Below are positions 1 through 7,116 of a DNA stretch of 28,143 nt, piece by piece (position 1 is the first letter of the stretch; each line of letters begins with the position of its first letter). The notes beneath the pieces were generated by a model. That model searched no databases, was not told the DNA's origin, and saw only the letters and a list, made by a program, of their open reading frames with translations. The translations under genes and the position numbers were made by a program. This DNA comes from Spirochaetales bacterium (GTDB lineage Bacteria > Spirochaetota > Spirochaetia > Sphaerochaetales > Sphaerochaetaceae), in the NCBI GenBank assembly GCA_022771185.1, contig JALFCJ010000176.1, positions 1 through 28,143 on the forward strand, read 5' to 3'.

Positions 1-1
1 C

Positions 2-886
2 AATCGGTTCACCAATTCCCCCGTGGCTAACTATAAAGGTGAACTTTATTCGCTTCCATTCAACATGTATACCTTCAATAAGATGTGGGGTGTCGTCACA
101 CCAGAAGAGGCCGAAAGAAAAATAGAAGAGCAGAAGAAAGAAATAAAGGGGGAACCTAATAACCTCGAAGAACAAGCAATATCACTGGTTGGACGAGATA
201 TTTATGAGAAACTGGTCAAAGGTTATACAGAGAAGCAGTGGGGAAGGGATTGCAGGAATCTTCCTACCTTTATTATCAAGCGTCTTCCTGTACGACTCAC
301 CTTCGACAATAATTACTTCAATGCACTCTATCAGGGGATACCTGTTGGTGGATATACGAAGATGGTTGAAAGAATCCTAGAGGGAATAGAAGTCGAATTG
401 GGTGTTGATTACTTAGGGGACAAAGAAAAATGGAAATCTATGGCTAGGAAGGTCGTTTATACGGGCCCAATCGACGCCTACTTCGGGTATTCTCTGGGAA
501 CTTTGGAGTATCGGTCAGTACAATTTGAGACAGAACTCCTAGACAAATATAACTTTCAGGGCAACGCTGTAATAAATTACACTGATAGGGAGACCCCTTG
601 GACTAGAATTATCGAGCATAAATGGTTTGAGTTTGGTAGAGACGAAGAATGTAATGATATCCCTAAAACAATCATAAGTAGGGAATATAGTACTGAATGG
701 AAGCCTGGAGATGAGCCTTATTATCCTGTTAATGATAAAAGAAACAGTGAACTATACGACAGATACAAGAATCTTGCAGACAAAGAAGAAAATGTAATCT
801 TTGGTGGTAGGCTTGGAGAATATAGATACTATGATATGGATGCTGTGATTGATTCTGTATTACAAAAATGCAATGAAGTACTTTGA
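2..886 (+). CDS. glf: UDP-galactopyranose mutase, C-terminal part (5' end outside window)
   Basis: This flavoenzyme interconverts UDP-galactopyranose and UDP-galactofuranose in the cytoplasm and so supplies Galf for surface glycans. The reading frame is open from base 2 (NRFTNSPVANYKGELYSLPF), so a GTG at 23 is an internal valine and not the start; the N-terminal FAD-binding half lies upstream of the window. Family landmarks in order are IPVGGYTKMVERIL, YTGPIDAYFGY followed by LEYRSVQFETE, NFQGNAVINYTDRETPWTRI, EHKWFEF, and the C-terminal GGRLGEYRYYDMD that closes the flavin site. The C-terminus looks complete. No clear terminator follows it. It precedes the phosphocholine genes on the same strand but is separated from them by 224 bases containing a promoter. 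Identification is very secure; the assignment to the same glycan as the downstream genes is inference. Confidence 0.95.
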   Translation, partial: NRFTNSPVANYKGELYSLPFNMYTFNKMWGVVTPEEAERKIEEQKKEIKGEPNNLEEQAISLVGRDIYEKLVKGYTEKQWGRDCRNLPTFIIKRLPVRLTFDNNYFNALYQGIPVGGYTKMVERILEGIEVELGVDYLGDKEKWKSMARKVVYTGPIDAYFGYSLGTLEYRSVQFETELLDKYNFQGNAVINYTDRETPWTRIIEHKWFEFGRDEECNDIPKTIISREYSTEWKPGDEPYYPVNDKRNSELYDRYKNLADKEENVIFGGRLGEYRYYDMDAVIDSVLQKCNEVL

Positions 887-1040
887 AGGTTTAGATGTTT
901 GTATATCTTCTTAAAATTAGAGTGTTTTTTAAAACATGACTGGAAACATTCTTAAAACATAAGATTGTCTATAACAAATATGAAAAAGATAATTAATCCA
1001 AATGGTTTATTGATTGGCTGCTACTTTTTGCAATTAACTA

Positions 1041-1081
1041 TTGGCATAGCGTTTGTCAAAACATAATATTTTATATAATAT
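1041..1081 (+). promoter_or_regulatory. Predicted sigma70-type promoter(s) of the lic operon
   Basis: Two overlapping hexamer pairs are visible. The upstream pair is TTGGCA (1041-1046), a 17-base spacer and TAATAT (1064-1069). The downstream pair is TTGTCA (1053-1058) with either TAATAT (1076-1081, 17-base spacer) or a perfect TATAAT (1074-1079, 15-base spacer). The downstream -10 overlaps the left arm of the inverted repeat described at 1077-1121. The prediction rests only on resemblance to consensus in AT-rich DNA. Confidence 0.5.
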
Positions 1082-1121
1082 GTTCACGAAAATAATACAG
1101 GTGATTATTCGTGAACATATT
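1077..1121. promoter_or_regulatory. Perfect 14-bp inverted repeat over -10 and start codon (putative operator)
   Basis: AATATGTTCACGAA (1077-1090) is repeated inverted without mismatch as TTCGTGAACATATT (1108-1121), with a 17-base spacer. Arm centres are 31 bp apart, about three helical turns. The left arm overlaps the -10 element; the right arm contains the GTG start (1111-1113) of the HTH-LicC-LicA gene; the spacer holds the ribosome-binding sequence AGGTGA (1099-1104). The position fits a repressor operator, possibly read by the HTH domain encoded immediately downstream. An RNA hairpin that hides the start codon is the alternative, but only transcripts from the upstream promoter would carry both arms completely. 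Confidence 0.7.
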
Positions 1122-2868
1122 TGAATCAGATATTCTTAGAACACTTTCAGAGAAGAAGTATTCTAACCAAAGATCGTTGTCGGAGTCTTCCGGCTATTCT
1201 TTAGGCGTTATAAATAAATCATTAAAAAAACTATTTAATGAAGGGTATTTAGACTCAGAAAACAATTTGACAGAGAAAGCAAGGAAAGATATTGCAAAAA
1301 AATCTCCAAAAAATGCAATCATATTGGCTGCAGGTTTTGGAATGAGGATGGTTCCTATAAACACAATTTCTCCAAAAGCTTTTTTAGAAGTTAATGGAGA
1401 AGCCTTGATAGAACGAATAATAAAACAACTCCATGAAGTAGGAATAAGAGATATATGCATTGTTGTAGGATATATGAAGGAGCAGTTTGAATACCTTATA
1501 GATGAATATGGTGTGAAACTCATAGTCAATGAAGAGTACAAAGAAAAGAACAATCTTCATTCATTGGCATTAGCTTCTCAATATCTTTCAAATACTTATA
1601 TCATTCCATCAGATATTTGGTGCAATAACAACCCATTTAGCGAGAATGAATTGTATTCATGGTACATGGTAAGTGATCTTGTCGATGATGAAAGTAATGT
1701 TCGAATTAATAGAAAAATGGAGCTTGTGACAAGCCTGAATGGTGGAAACCAGATGATTGGTATCTCTTATCTTATTGAAAAGGATAGTGACATAGTAAGA
1801 AATCGATTAAGCCAATACGATAAGGAAAAGAAATATACTAATTCTTTTTGGGAAGAAACCCTTGTAGAAGGCGATCGCATGCTGGTGCAGGCAAAAGTTG
1901 TACACTCATCAGATGTTGTTGAGATAAATACATATGAAGAACTCCGAGAGCTGGATGAAGAATCCAACCATCTTAAATCCGATGCTATATCTTTAATATC
2001 TGATGTATTAAATGTGAGAGACAAGGATATTACAGAGATAGAAGTACTGAAGAAAGGAATGACTAACCATTCCTTCTTATTCTCTGTCCTCGATACTAAG
2101 TATATCATGCGCATTCCAGGAGAAGGAACTGATAACCTTGTGGACAGAAAGGGTGAGGCTGAGGTTTACAATGTTATAAAAGACAAGGGTATTTCTGACG
2201 ATATTATTTATATAAATCCCAAAAATGGATATAAGATTTCCAAATATTTGGATGGATCAAGAGTCTGTAATCCTAGAAATAAAGACGATTTAAAGAAATG
2301 TATGGCAAGGTTGAAATTTTTCCATTCCTTATGCCTAAAAGTTGACCATTCTTTTGATATATTTGAGAAGATAGATTTTTACGAATCTCTATGGGATGGA
2401 AATAAATCAATATTCAGGGACTACAACTATACAAAAGAAAACGTATTCTCATTGAAGAAGCTAATAGATGGAATGGAGAAGGATTGGTGCCTAACCCACA
2501 TTGATGCAGTTCCTGACAATTTCCTTTTTGTAAATATCGACGGAAAGGAGTCTGTAAGGCTTATTGACTGGGAATATGCAGGTATGCAGGATCCTCATGT
2601 GGATATAGCGATGTTCTGCATCTATTCTCTATACGACAGAAAAGAGATAGATAGACTTATAGACATCTACTTTGAAGGAAAATGCAGAAAGGAAATAAGG
2701 ATAAAGATATACGCCTATATCGCAGTATGCGGTCTATTATGGAGCAATTGGTGTGAATATAAGAGAAATCTTGGAGTTGAGTTTGGTGAGTATTCCATTA
2801 GGCAATATCGTTATGCAAAGGACTATTACAAGATTGTAATGGAGGAGCTGAATAATGAAGGTAGATAA
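1111..2868 (+). CDS. licCA: HTH-LicC-LicA fusion: regulator, phosphocholine cytidylyltransferase and choline kinase
   Basis: A three-part cytoplasmic protein of 585 residues. Residues 1-66 form a winged-helix HTH (QRSLSESSGYSLGVINKSLK, then wing LFNEGYLD). Residues 68 to about 290 are a nucleotidyltransferase of the LicC type with LAAGFGMR (72-79), SPKAFLEVNGE and metal-binding PSD (166-168). From about 299 to the end is a LicA/choline kinase-like phosphotransferase with the catalytic loop HIDAVPDN (463-470, HxDx4N) and IDWEYAGMQDP (485-495). It should phosphorylate choline with ATP and make CDP-choline with CTP. GTG start at 1111 is chosen because AGGTGA lies 6 bases upstream and the HTH begins at once. 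Fused LicC-LicA is known in treponemes; the HTH suggests self-control through the palindrome at its own promoter (inference). Exact substrate (choline or a related amino alcohol) is not proven by sequence. Confidence 0.88.
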   Translation: MNIFESDILRTLSEKKYSNQRSLSESSGYSLGVINKSLKKLFNEGYLDSENNLTEKARKDIAKKSPKNAIILAAGFGMRMVPINTISPKAFLEVNGEALIERIIKQLHEVGIRDICIVVGYMKEQFEYLIDEYGVKLIVNEEYKEKNNLHSLALASQYLSNTYIIPSDIWCNNNPFSENELYSWYMVSDLVDDESNVRINRKMELVTSLNGGNQMIGISYLIEKDSDIVRNRLSQYDKEKKYTNSFWEETLVEGDRMLVQAKVVHSSDVVEINTYEELRELDEESNHLKSDAISLISDVLNVRDKDITEIEVLKKGMTNHSFLFSVLDTKYIMRIPGEGTDNLVDRKGEAEVYNVIKDKGISDDIIYINPKNGYKISKYLDGSRVCNPRNKDDLKKCMARLKFFHSLCLKVDHSFDIFEKIDFYESLWDGNKSIFRDYNYTKENVFSLKKLIDGMEKDWCLTHIDAVPDNFLFVNIDGKESVRLIDWEYAGMQDPHVDIAMFCIYSLYDRKEIDRLIDIYFEGKCRKEIRIKIYAYIAVCGLLWSNWCEYKRNLGVEFGEYSIRQYRYAKDYYKIVMEELNNEGR

Positions 2869-3721
2869 CGCAATAATAATGGCTGCCGGGACATCCAGCA
2901 GATTTGCTCCTCTTTCTTATGAAAAGCCAAAAGCTCTGATTGAAGTAAGAGGGGAAATTCTAATTGAAAGGCAAATAAAGCAACAAAAAGAAGCTGGCAT
3001 TGATGAGATAATCATTGTTACAGGCTATATGTCGGAAAAGTTTCAGTATTTAAAAGATAAGTATGGTGTAAAGCTGGTCCATAACCCCGATTACTTGATA
3101 AGAAATAATAACTCATCGATTAATGCTGTAAAAGAATACTTGGGAAACAGTTATATCTGCTCTTCGGACAACTACTTTGTAGAAAACCCCTTTGAGAAAG
3201 AGGTTGACGAATCATACTACTCCGCTGTCTATGCAGAAGGGCCCACAGACGAGTGGTGTATAAAAGACGAGAATGGATGGATAAAGGATGTAAAAATCGG
3301 AGGAAGAGATTCTTGGATTATGCTTGGACATGTGTTCTGGTCTGAAAGCTTCAGCAAAAAGTTTCTTTCTATTCTCGAAGAAGAATACTATAAAGATGGT
3401 ACGGCAGATAAGCTATGGGAATCCATCTATATAGGGCACATAGATGAACTGAATATGAAAATAAGAAAGTATCCCAATGATTTCATTTTCGAATTTGACA
3501 CACTCGATGAGCTGAGATTATTTGATGAGAGTTATATCGACGATACAAGATCTGAAATATTGAAAGGTATCAAAGAGAGGCTGGGTATAGAGGAGAGGGA
3601 TATAAGAGAATTAAAATCATTCAAGGATAGGGACAACTCTGCGGCGGGGTTTTGTTTTTCTGTTTTTGAAAAGAAATATAGGTTTTTTTATAAGACAGAA
3701 GAGCTAAAGGAGGAAATATGA
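2855..3721 (+). CDS. licC: LicC-type cytidylyltransferase with a residual kinase N-lobe
   Basis: A 288-residue protein whose first ~230 residues are a LicC-like CTP:phosphocholine cytidylyltransferase: MAAGTSSRFAPL (9-20), KPKALIEVRGE, VTGYMSEKFQYLKDKYGV, SSDNYF (103-108, metal site) and TDEWCI. These features match stand-alone LicC proteins more closely than the NTase domain of the preceding gene does. Residues about 232-280 align without large gaps with residues 299-347 of the upstream fusion, i.e. the linker and first strands of its kinase domain, but the protein stops before any catalytic loop. It therefore looks like a paralogous LicC-LicA copy that has lost most of the kinase. It overlaps the upstream gene by 14 bases and the transporter by 4, and has a strong GGAGGAG site 8 bases before its ATG, so it is translated from the same operon. 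It may be the working cytidylyltransferase. Confidence 0.85.
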   Translation: MKVDNAIIMAAGTSSRFAPLSYEKPKALIEVRGEILIERQIKQQKEAGIDEIIIVTGYMSEKFQYLKDKYGVKLVHNPDYLIRNNNSSINAVKEYLGNSYICSSDNYFVENPFEKEVDESYYSAVYAEGPTDEWCIKDENGWIKDVKIGGRDSWIMLGHVFWSESFSKKFLSILEEEYYKDGTADKLWESIYIGHIDELNMKIRKYPNDFIFEFDTLDELRLFDESYIDDTRSEILKGIKERLGIEERDIRELKSFKDRDNSAAGFCFSVFEKKYRFFYKTEELKEEI

Positions 3722-5241
3722 ATAAGAAAAAAATAGATTGGATAATTACTCTTCTTCCTCTGATTTTGATTGGAGGCCTCAGTATATTGTTTTTCATTGC
3801 TCCGAAGGCTTCAAATACAGTCTTAAGCCAGGTCCGTTTCTTCTTCGGAGATACACTTGGAACATACTATTTAATAGTTGGGTTTGGTGTTTTCTTAATC
3901 TCCATTTATCTTTGTTTCTCAAAATATGGGGACATAGTATTGGGTGAACCTGATGAAACCCCCAAGTATTCTTTTTTTGCATGGGGATCAATGATGTTTA
4001 CCTGTGGCCTTGCTGCAGATATTCTTTTCTACTCATTCTCTGAGTGGGTGATGTATGCAACAAATCCACGTGTGGAGGAACTTGGCTCGATGCAAGATTG
4101 GGCTGGAGTATTCCCTCTCTTTCATTGGAGTTTTATTCCTTGGGGATTTTATCTCGTGCTGGCAGTGGCCTTTGGTTTTATGCTTCACGTTAGAAAAAGA
4201 AATAGGCAAAGATTCTCGGAAGCATGCAGGCCAATATTGGGAAAGCATACAGATGGTTGGGCAGGAAGAGTAATAGATTTAGTGGCAGTATTTGCCCTTT
4301 TGGCTGGGACTGCCACGACATTCTCCGTCGCCACTCCCCTTATGTCCACGATAATCCAGTCGCTTTTTGGAATAAGAGTTGGACGTACGACGATTACAAT
4401 TATTATAATACTCCTGACATGTGCCGTTTATACTTATTCCCTCCTACATGGTTTTAAGGGAATAAGTACTTTGGCCAATATCTGTATATATATGTTTTTC
4501 GGCCTTATATTATTTATCCTGGTTCTTGGAGGGCAGGGACGATATATAATCGAGACGGGAATAGAGTCTTTGGGAAGAATGGTTCAAAACTTTATTGGGC
4601 TCTCTACTTATACAGATCCTCTTCGTACCACAAATTTTGCACAGGATTGGACAATATACTACTGGGCATATTGGATGGTCTGGTGTGTTGCCGCACCATT
4701 CTTTATCGGAAATATTTCAAGAGGAAGAACAGTAAAGCAGACTATACTCGGCGGTTATGTCTTTGGAGTGGGATCCACCCTCATTAGCTTCATTGTCCTA
4801 GGAAATTATTCTTTGGGACTGCAGATTCAAGGTGTTGTAGACTTTGTATCACAGTATTTGGCTGACGGAGATCTATACAAAATGATAATCAATATCATAA
4901 GGACCCTTCCTTGGTCAGGTGTTGTACTTGTATGGGTGCTTACAACTATGATTGCCTTTTATGCCACTTCTTTTGACTCGATAGCATATACTGCATCATG
5001 TTATAGCTATCATAGGCTGGAAGAGGACGAGCATCCTCATATTAACATCCAGTTATTATGGTGCATTCTTCTTATTCTTCTTCCTATTGCTCTTGTTTTC
5101 TCTGATAGTTCAATGAGCAATATCCAGACTGTAAGTATTATTGCAGCCTTTCCAGTAGGAATAATCATGATAATGACAGTGTTGAGTTTTTTGAAAGACG
5201 CAAAGAAATATTTGTTGGAGATAGAAGCAAAGAAAGGATAA
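3718..5241 (+). CDS. BCCT-family transporter, probable choline importer
   Basis: A 507-residue inner-membrane protein with about 12 hydrophobic segments. The family signature is at 311-337: DWTIYYWAYWMVW followed by APFFIGNISRGRT, which includes the tryptophan box that binds trimethylammonium groups in BetP-type carriers. The glycine-rich TM segment usually close to GxGIGxxFWGVAEP is here CGLAADILFYSFSEW (96-110), so it belongs to a divergent branch. Start ATG overlaps the licC stop (ATGA) and has AGGAGG upstream. In Haemophilus and Streptococcus the lic choline permease LicB belongs to a different fold family, so a BCCT carrier here is a non-homologous stand-in. Context makes choline the likely substrate; betaine or carnitine cannot be excluded from sequence. 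Confidence 0.9.
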   Translation: MNKKKIDWIITLLPLILIGGLSILFFIAPKASNTVLSQVRFFFGDTLGTYYLIVGFGVFLISIYLCFSKYGDIVLGEPDETPKYSFFAWGSMMFTCGLAADILFYSFSEWVMYATNPRVEELGSMQDWAGVFPLFHWSFIPWGFYLVLAVAFGFMLHVRKRNRQRFSEACRPILGKHTDGWAGRVIDLVAVFALLAGTATTFSVATPLMSTIIQSLFGIRVGRTTITIIIILLTCAVYTYSLLHGFKGISTLANICIYMFFGLILFILVLGGQGRYIIETGIESLGRMVQNFIGLSTYTDPLRTTNFAQDWTIYYWAYWMVWCVAAPFFIGNISRGRTVKQTILGGYVFGVGSTLISFIVLGNYSLGLQIQGVVDFVSQYLADGDLYKMIINIIRTLPWSGVVLVWVLTTMIAFYATSFDSIAYTASCYSYHRLEEDEHPHINIQLLWCILLILLPIALVFSDSSMSNIQTVSIIAAFPVGIIMIMTVLSFLKDAKKYLLEIEAKKG

Positions 5242-5272
5242 TCAGAATTGTCAATGTGATTGTTACACATAG

Positions 5273-5318
5273 TACTTCCTTATATGTTCAATAAGGAAGT
5301 AGCACATATTTTTATTTT
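5273..5318 (+). terminator. Hairpin terminator after the lic operon
   Basis: TACTTCCTTAT (5273-5283) and ATAAGGAAGTA (5291-5301) form a perfect 11-bp stem with a 7-base loop, followed after seven bases by TTTTTATTTT. The distance to the T run is longer than in a textbook rho-independent terminator. The other strand has no T tract after the stem, so it serves mainly the plus strand between two convergent genes. Confidence 0.55.
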
Positions 5319-5374
5319 GGTCTTATTGATTACAGGAAAGTATATGCATAAGCGTTAAAAAAGATGAATATGGA

Positions 5375-6334
5375 TTAAATCTTGTCATATACATTCTGTA
5401 AAAAAAGTATTTCTTTTTCCATATCGATTCCATGTCTAATTGCTCTTGTTGATGCAGTAGACCCATCCGGGTCAAGATGATGTTCTATCCCCGTTCGAGG
5501 AAATGACATAAAGTTTTCTCCATAGTATTCCATCAAGTATCTAGGAGTATTGTTAGGTACTGGAAGTTTTAGTCCTTCAAATTCCATTTCTTTTAGAGGA
5601 AATAAGTCAGATTGGTCAATACCAAAGACTTTTTCATTGAACTCGGGGCAGAACAAGACAATAGAGTGGTTTCCTTTTCCAATGTTGTCATATTTCGAGA
5701 GAATGGATTGCTTTTTTGATATAAGTTCATTTTCATTAAGTATTTTCTCGTTTTTCTTGTAGAAAAATATGTATTCTGAGATAGCTTTATCAAGAATAGG
5801 TCTTATTTTTGATAATTCACTATTACATTTAATGAAATCTACAGGAAACACATCAATCCAAATGCCTGTTTCTGCTGTCTTGTAGTTTATTCCTATCCTT
5901 TGAAGTATTCCTCTGTCATCATATATACCTCCTGAACTTATTATTATTCCGTACTTATTCAATTCATCCTTAAATAGGGGAATGACTTTATCATAATCCT
6001 CCCTTGGCATAGATACATCCATGTCATCATCCCATGGAACAAATCCTTTATGCCTATAAGCACCTAGTAGATTGCCTGCATCAAGCCAGTATCGGAGATT
6101 ATACTTTTTGCACAACTTGTCAAATATTTTTAACAATTCCAAAATACCCAGCTGCAGATTTCTTAGATTTTTGTTTTGTGTAGGAGGAAGAGATGTGATG
6201 TCACAATATGAGTTGAGATAATAGTAAAGAGAATTTATTTCTTCTTTCTGTTGTTTTATCCCGAGAGCTTTCAAAATACCTTGTTGGACTGTTTCCTTGA
6301 GTCCCCTTGTCTTTAGGCTATCGATAAGTTTCAT
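5375..6334 (-). CDS. licD: LicD-family phosphotransferase (predicted phosphocholine transferase)
   Basis: A 319-residue cytoplasmic protein of the LicD family, which transfers phosphocholine (or related phospho-alcohols) from CDP-choline to glycans. The core block lies at 83-109: WLDAGNLLGAYRHKGF then VPWDDDMDVSM, with the metal-binding acidic residues D102-D104 and D106 all present. The first ~50 residues are a poorly conserved lead. The ATG at 6334 has GAGGAG five bases upstream. A TATAAT-like -10 lies on the minus strand around 6443-6448, with no clear -35. It points toward the licCA-licC-transporter operon and ends convergently with it, so donor synthesis and transfer are encoded side by side. 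LicD members also handle ribitol or glycerol phosphate, so the choline assignment rests on context. Confidence 0.88.
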   Translation of the reverse strand: MKLIDSLKTRGLKETVQQGILKALGIKQQKEEINSLYYYLNSYCDITSLPPTQNKNLRNLQLGILELLKIFDKLCKKYNLRYWLDAGNLLGAYRHKGFVPWDDDMDVSMPREDYDKVIPLFKDELNKYGIIISSGGIYDDRGILQRIGINYKTAETGIWIDVFPVDFIKCNSELSKIRPILDKAISEYIFFYKKNEKILNENELISKKQSILSKYDNIGKGNHSIVLFCPEFNEKVFGIDQSDLFPLKEMEFEGLKLPVPNNTPRYLMEYYGENFMSFPRTGIEHHLDPDGSTASTRAIRHGIDMEKEILFLQNVYDKI

Positions 6335-7116
6335 TTTTGCTCCTCTATTAGCACAGTTTGTTTATGAAAAGTTTAATACTTCAATAAACTCATATATTAA
6401 TTTGGTATAGCGGTTATAATGGTAACATTAATTTCTTTTCATATTATAGTACTTTGATCTTGGTAATTGGTTTATTAGATATTGTTTTTGAATAATTTGG
6501 TTTTAAAAGTTTTTGCTGATACGGAATTTGACACCCTTCGTTATTATTTAGATTGGCTTTATGAAGAATTGTTAGCGTCGTTTTTTTTGAATTCTCTCCT
6601 CTTGTTATTATCTTCCGACGCTAACAGAATATTGACCTTTTATAAAACTTCTACAAATAGATGTAAAGTTTGACGATAAGGACTTTAACAATATGAAAGA
6701 TACCATTAATCCAACTTGAATAGTGGAGAGTTAGTTAAAAAGGAAGGGACGAAATTAATAATGAATGTTAGAACTATCAGGGAAATGATGGATGCAGGTA
6801 CTTTTATTACTTGATAGAAAATAGAAAAGAATTCCTTGATAAAAGGGAGAATAACAGATACGGACTATAATTTTTGTTGCTGGAATTAGTGTAATAATTC
6901 GGAATGGACTGACTCGAAAAAAAATATAAAGTTCAGGGTTAATGTTTGCGATGAGACTTATATATAACGCTTTGACATCAAAAAGATCTATGATAGAAAT
7001 AGGATATAAAAGACATGGACCACTAATTTCCATTTTTAGATAGTGCTTTGATGTATTGAAGCATCTTCTGTTGATTCTATCTTTCTGATAAACTCTTCTA
7101 GAAGTGAGGGCTATGT
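6335..7116. other. Long non-coding or decayed stretch
   Basis: 782 bases without a convincing gene. The left side should carry the licD promoter (minus strand). The middle has an 11-bp inverted repeat (6570-6626). From about 6719 to 7043 short plus-strand reading pieces occur in different frames and are broken by stops: one beginning MNVRTIREMMDAG at 6761, one reading YLIENRKEFLDKRENNRYG in the next frame, and a 33-codon piece at 6942-7043. This pattern would fit a decayed gene, but no family was recognised. A weak promoter for the next gene may be TTGAAG (7056-7061), 16-base spacer, TATCTT (7078-7083). No tRNA or lysine-riboswitch core was seen. Confidence 0.45.
6570..6626. repeat. 11-bp inverted repeat with 35-base spacer
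   Basis: TGTTAGCGTCG (6570-6580) and CGACGCTAACA (6616-6626) are exact inverted copies. The left arm is followed directly by eight T. The GC-containing arms stand out in an AT-rich intergenic region. It could be a regulator site, a remnant of a small mobile element or an RNA stem; the sequence does not decide between these. Confidence 0.6.

Noticed and set aside
23..886. GTG at 23 as start of glf
   Set aside because: The upstream codons in frame (NRFTNSP) are conserved interior sequence of UDP-galactopyranose mutase, so the gene enters from outside the window.
929..960. Repeated TTAAAACAT (929 and 952)
   Set aside because: Short AT-rich word that can recur by chance; no further copies in a regular spacing.
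1111..1311. CAAT-type tetranucleotide repeats as in Haemophilus licA phase variation
   Set aside because: The 5' part of licCA has no tandem repeats; the only strong contingency tract found is the poly-G in wzy.
6482..6673. 63-codon plus-strand open frame with TTG start
   Set aside because: It contains both arms of the 11-bp inverted repeat, has no Shine-Dalgarno sequence and no protein-family features.
6942..7043. 33-codon plus-strand frame beginning MFAMRLIYNAL
   Set aside because: Too short to support alone; kept only as possible debris of a decayed gene in the intergenic entry.
6661..7116. Lysine riboswitch upstream of aspartate kinase
   Set aside because: I looked for the conserved L-box core (AGAGGTGC-like and neighbouring stems) and found none.
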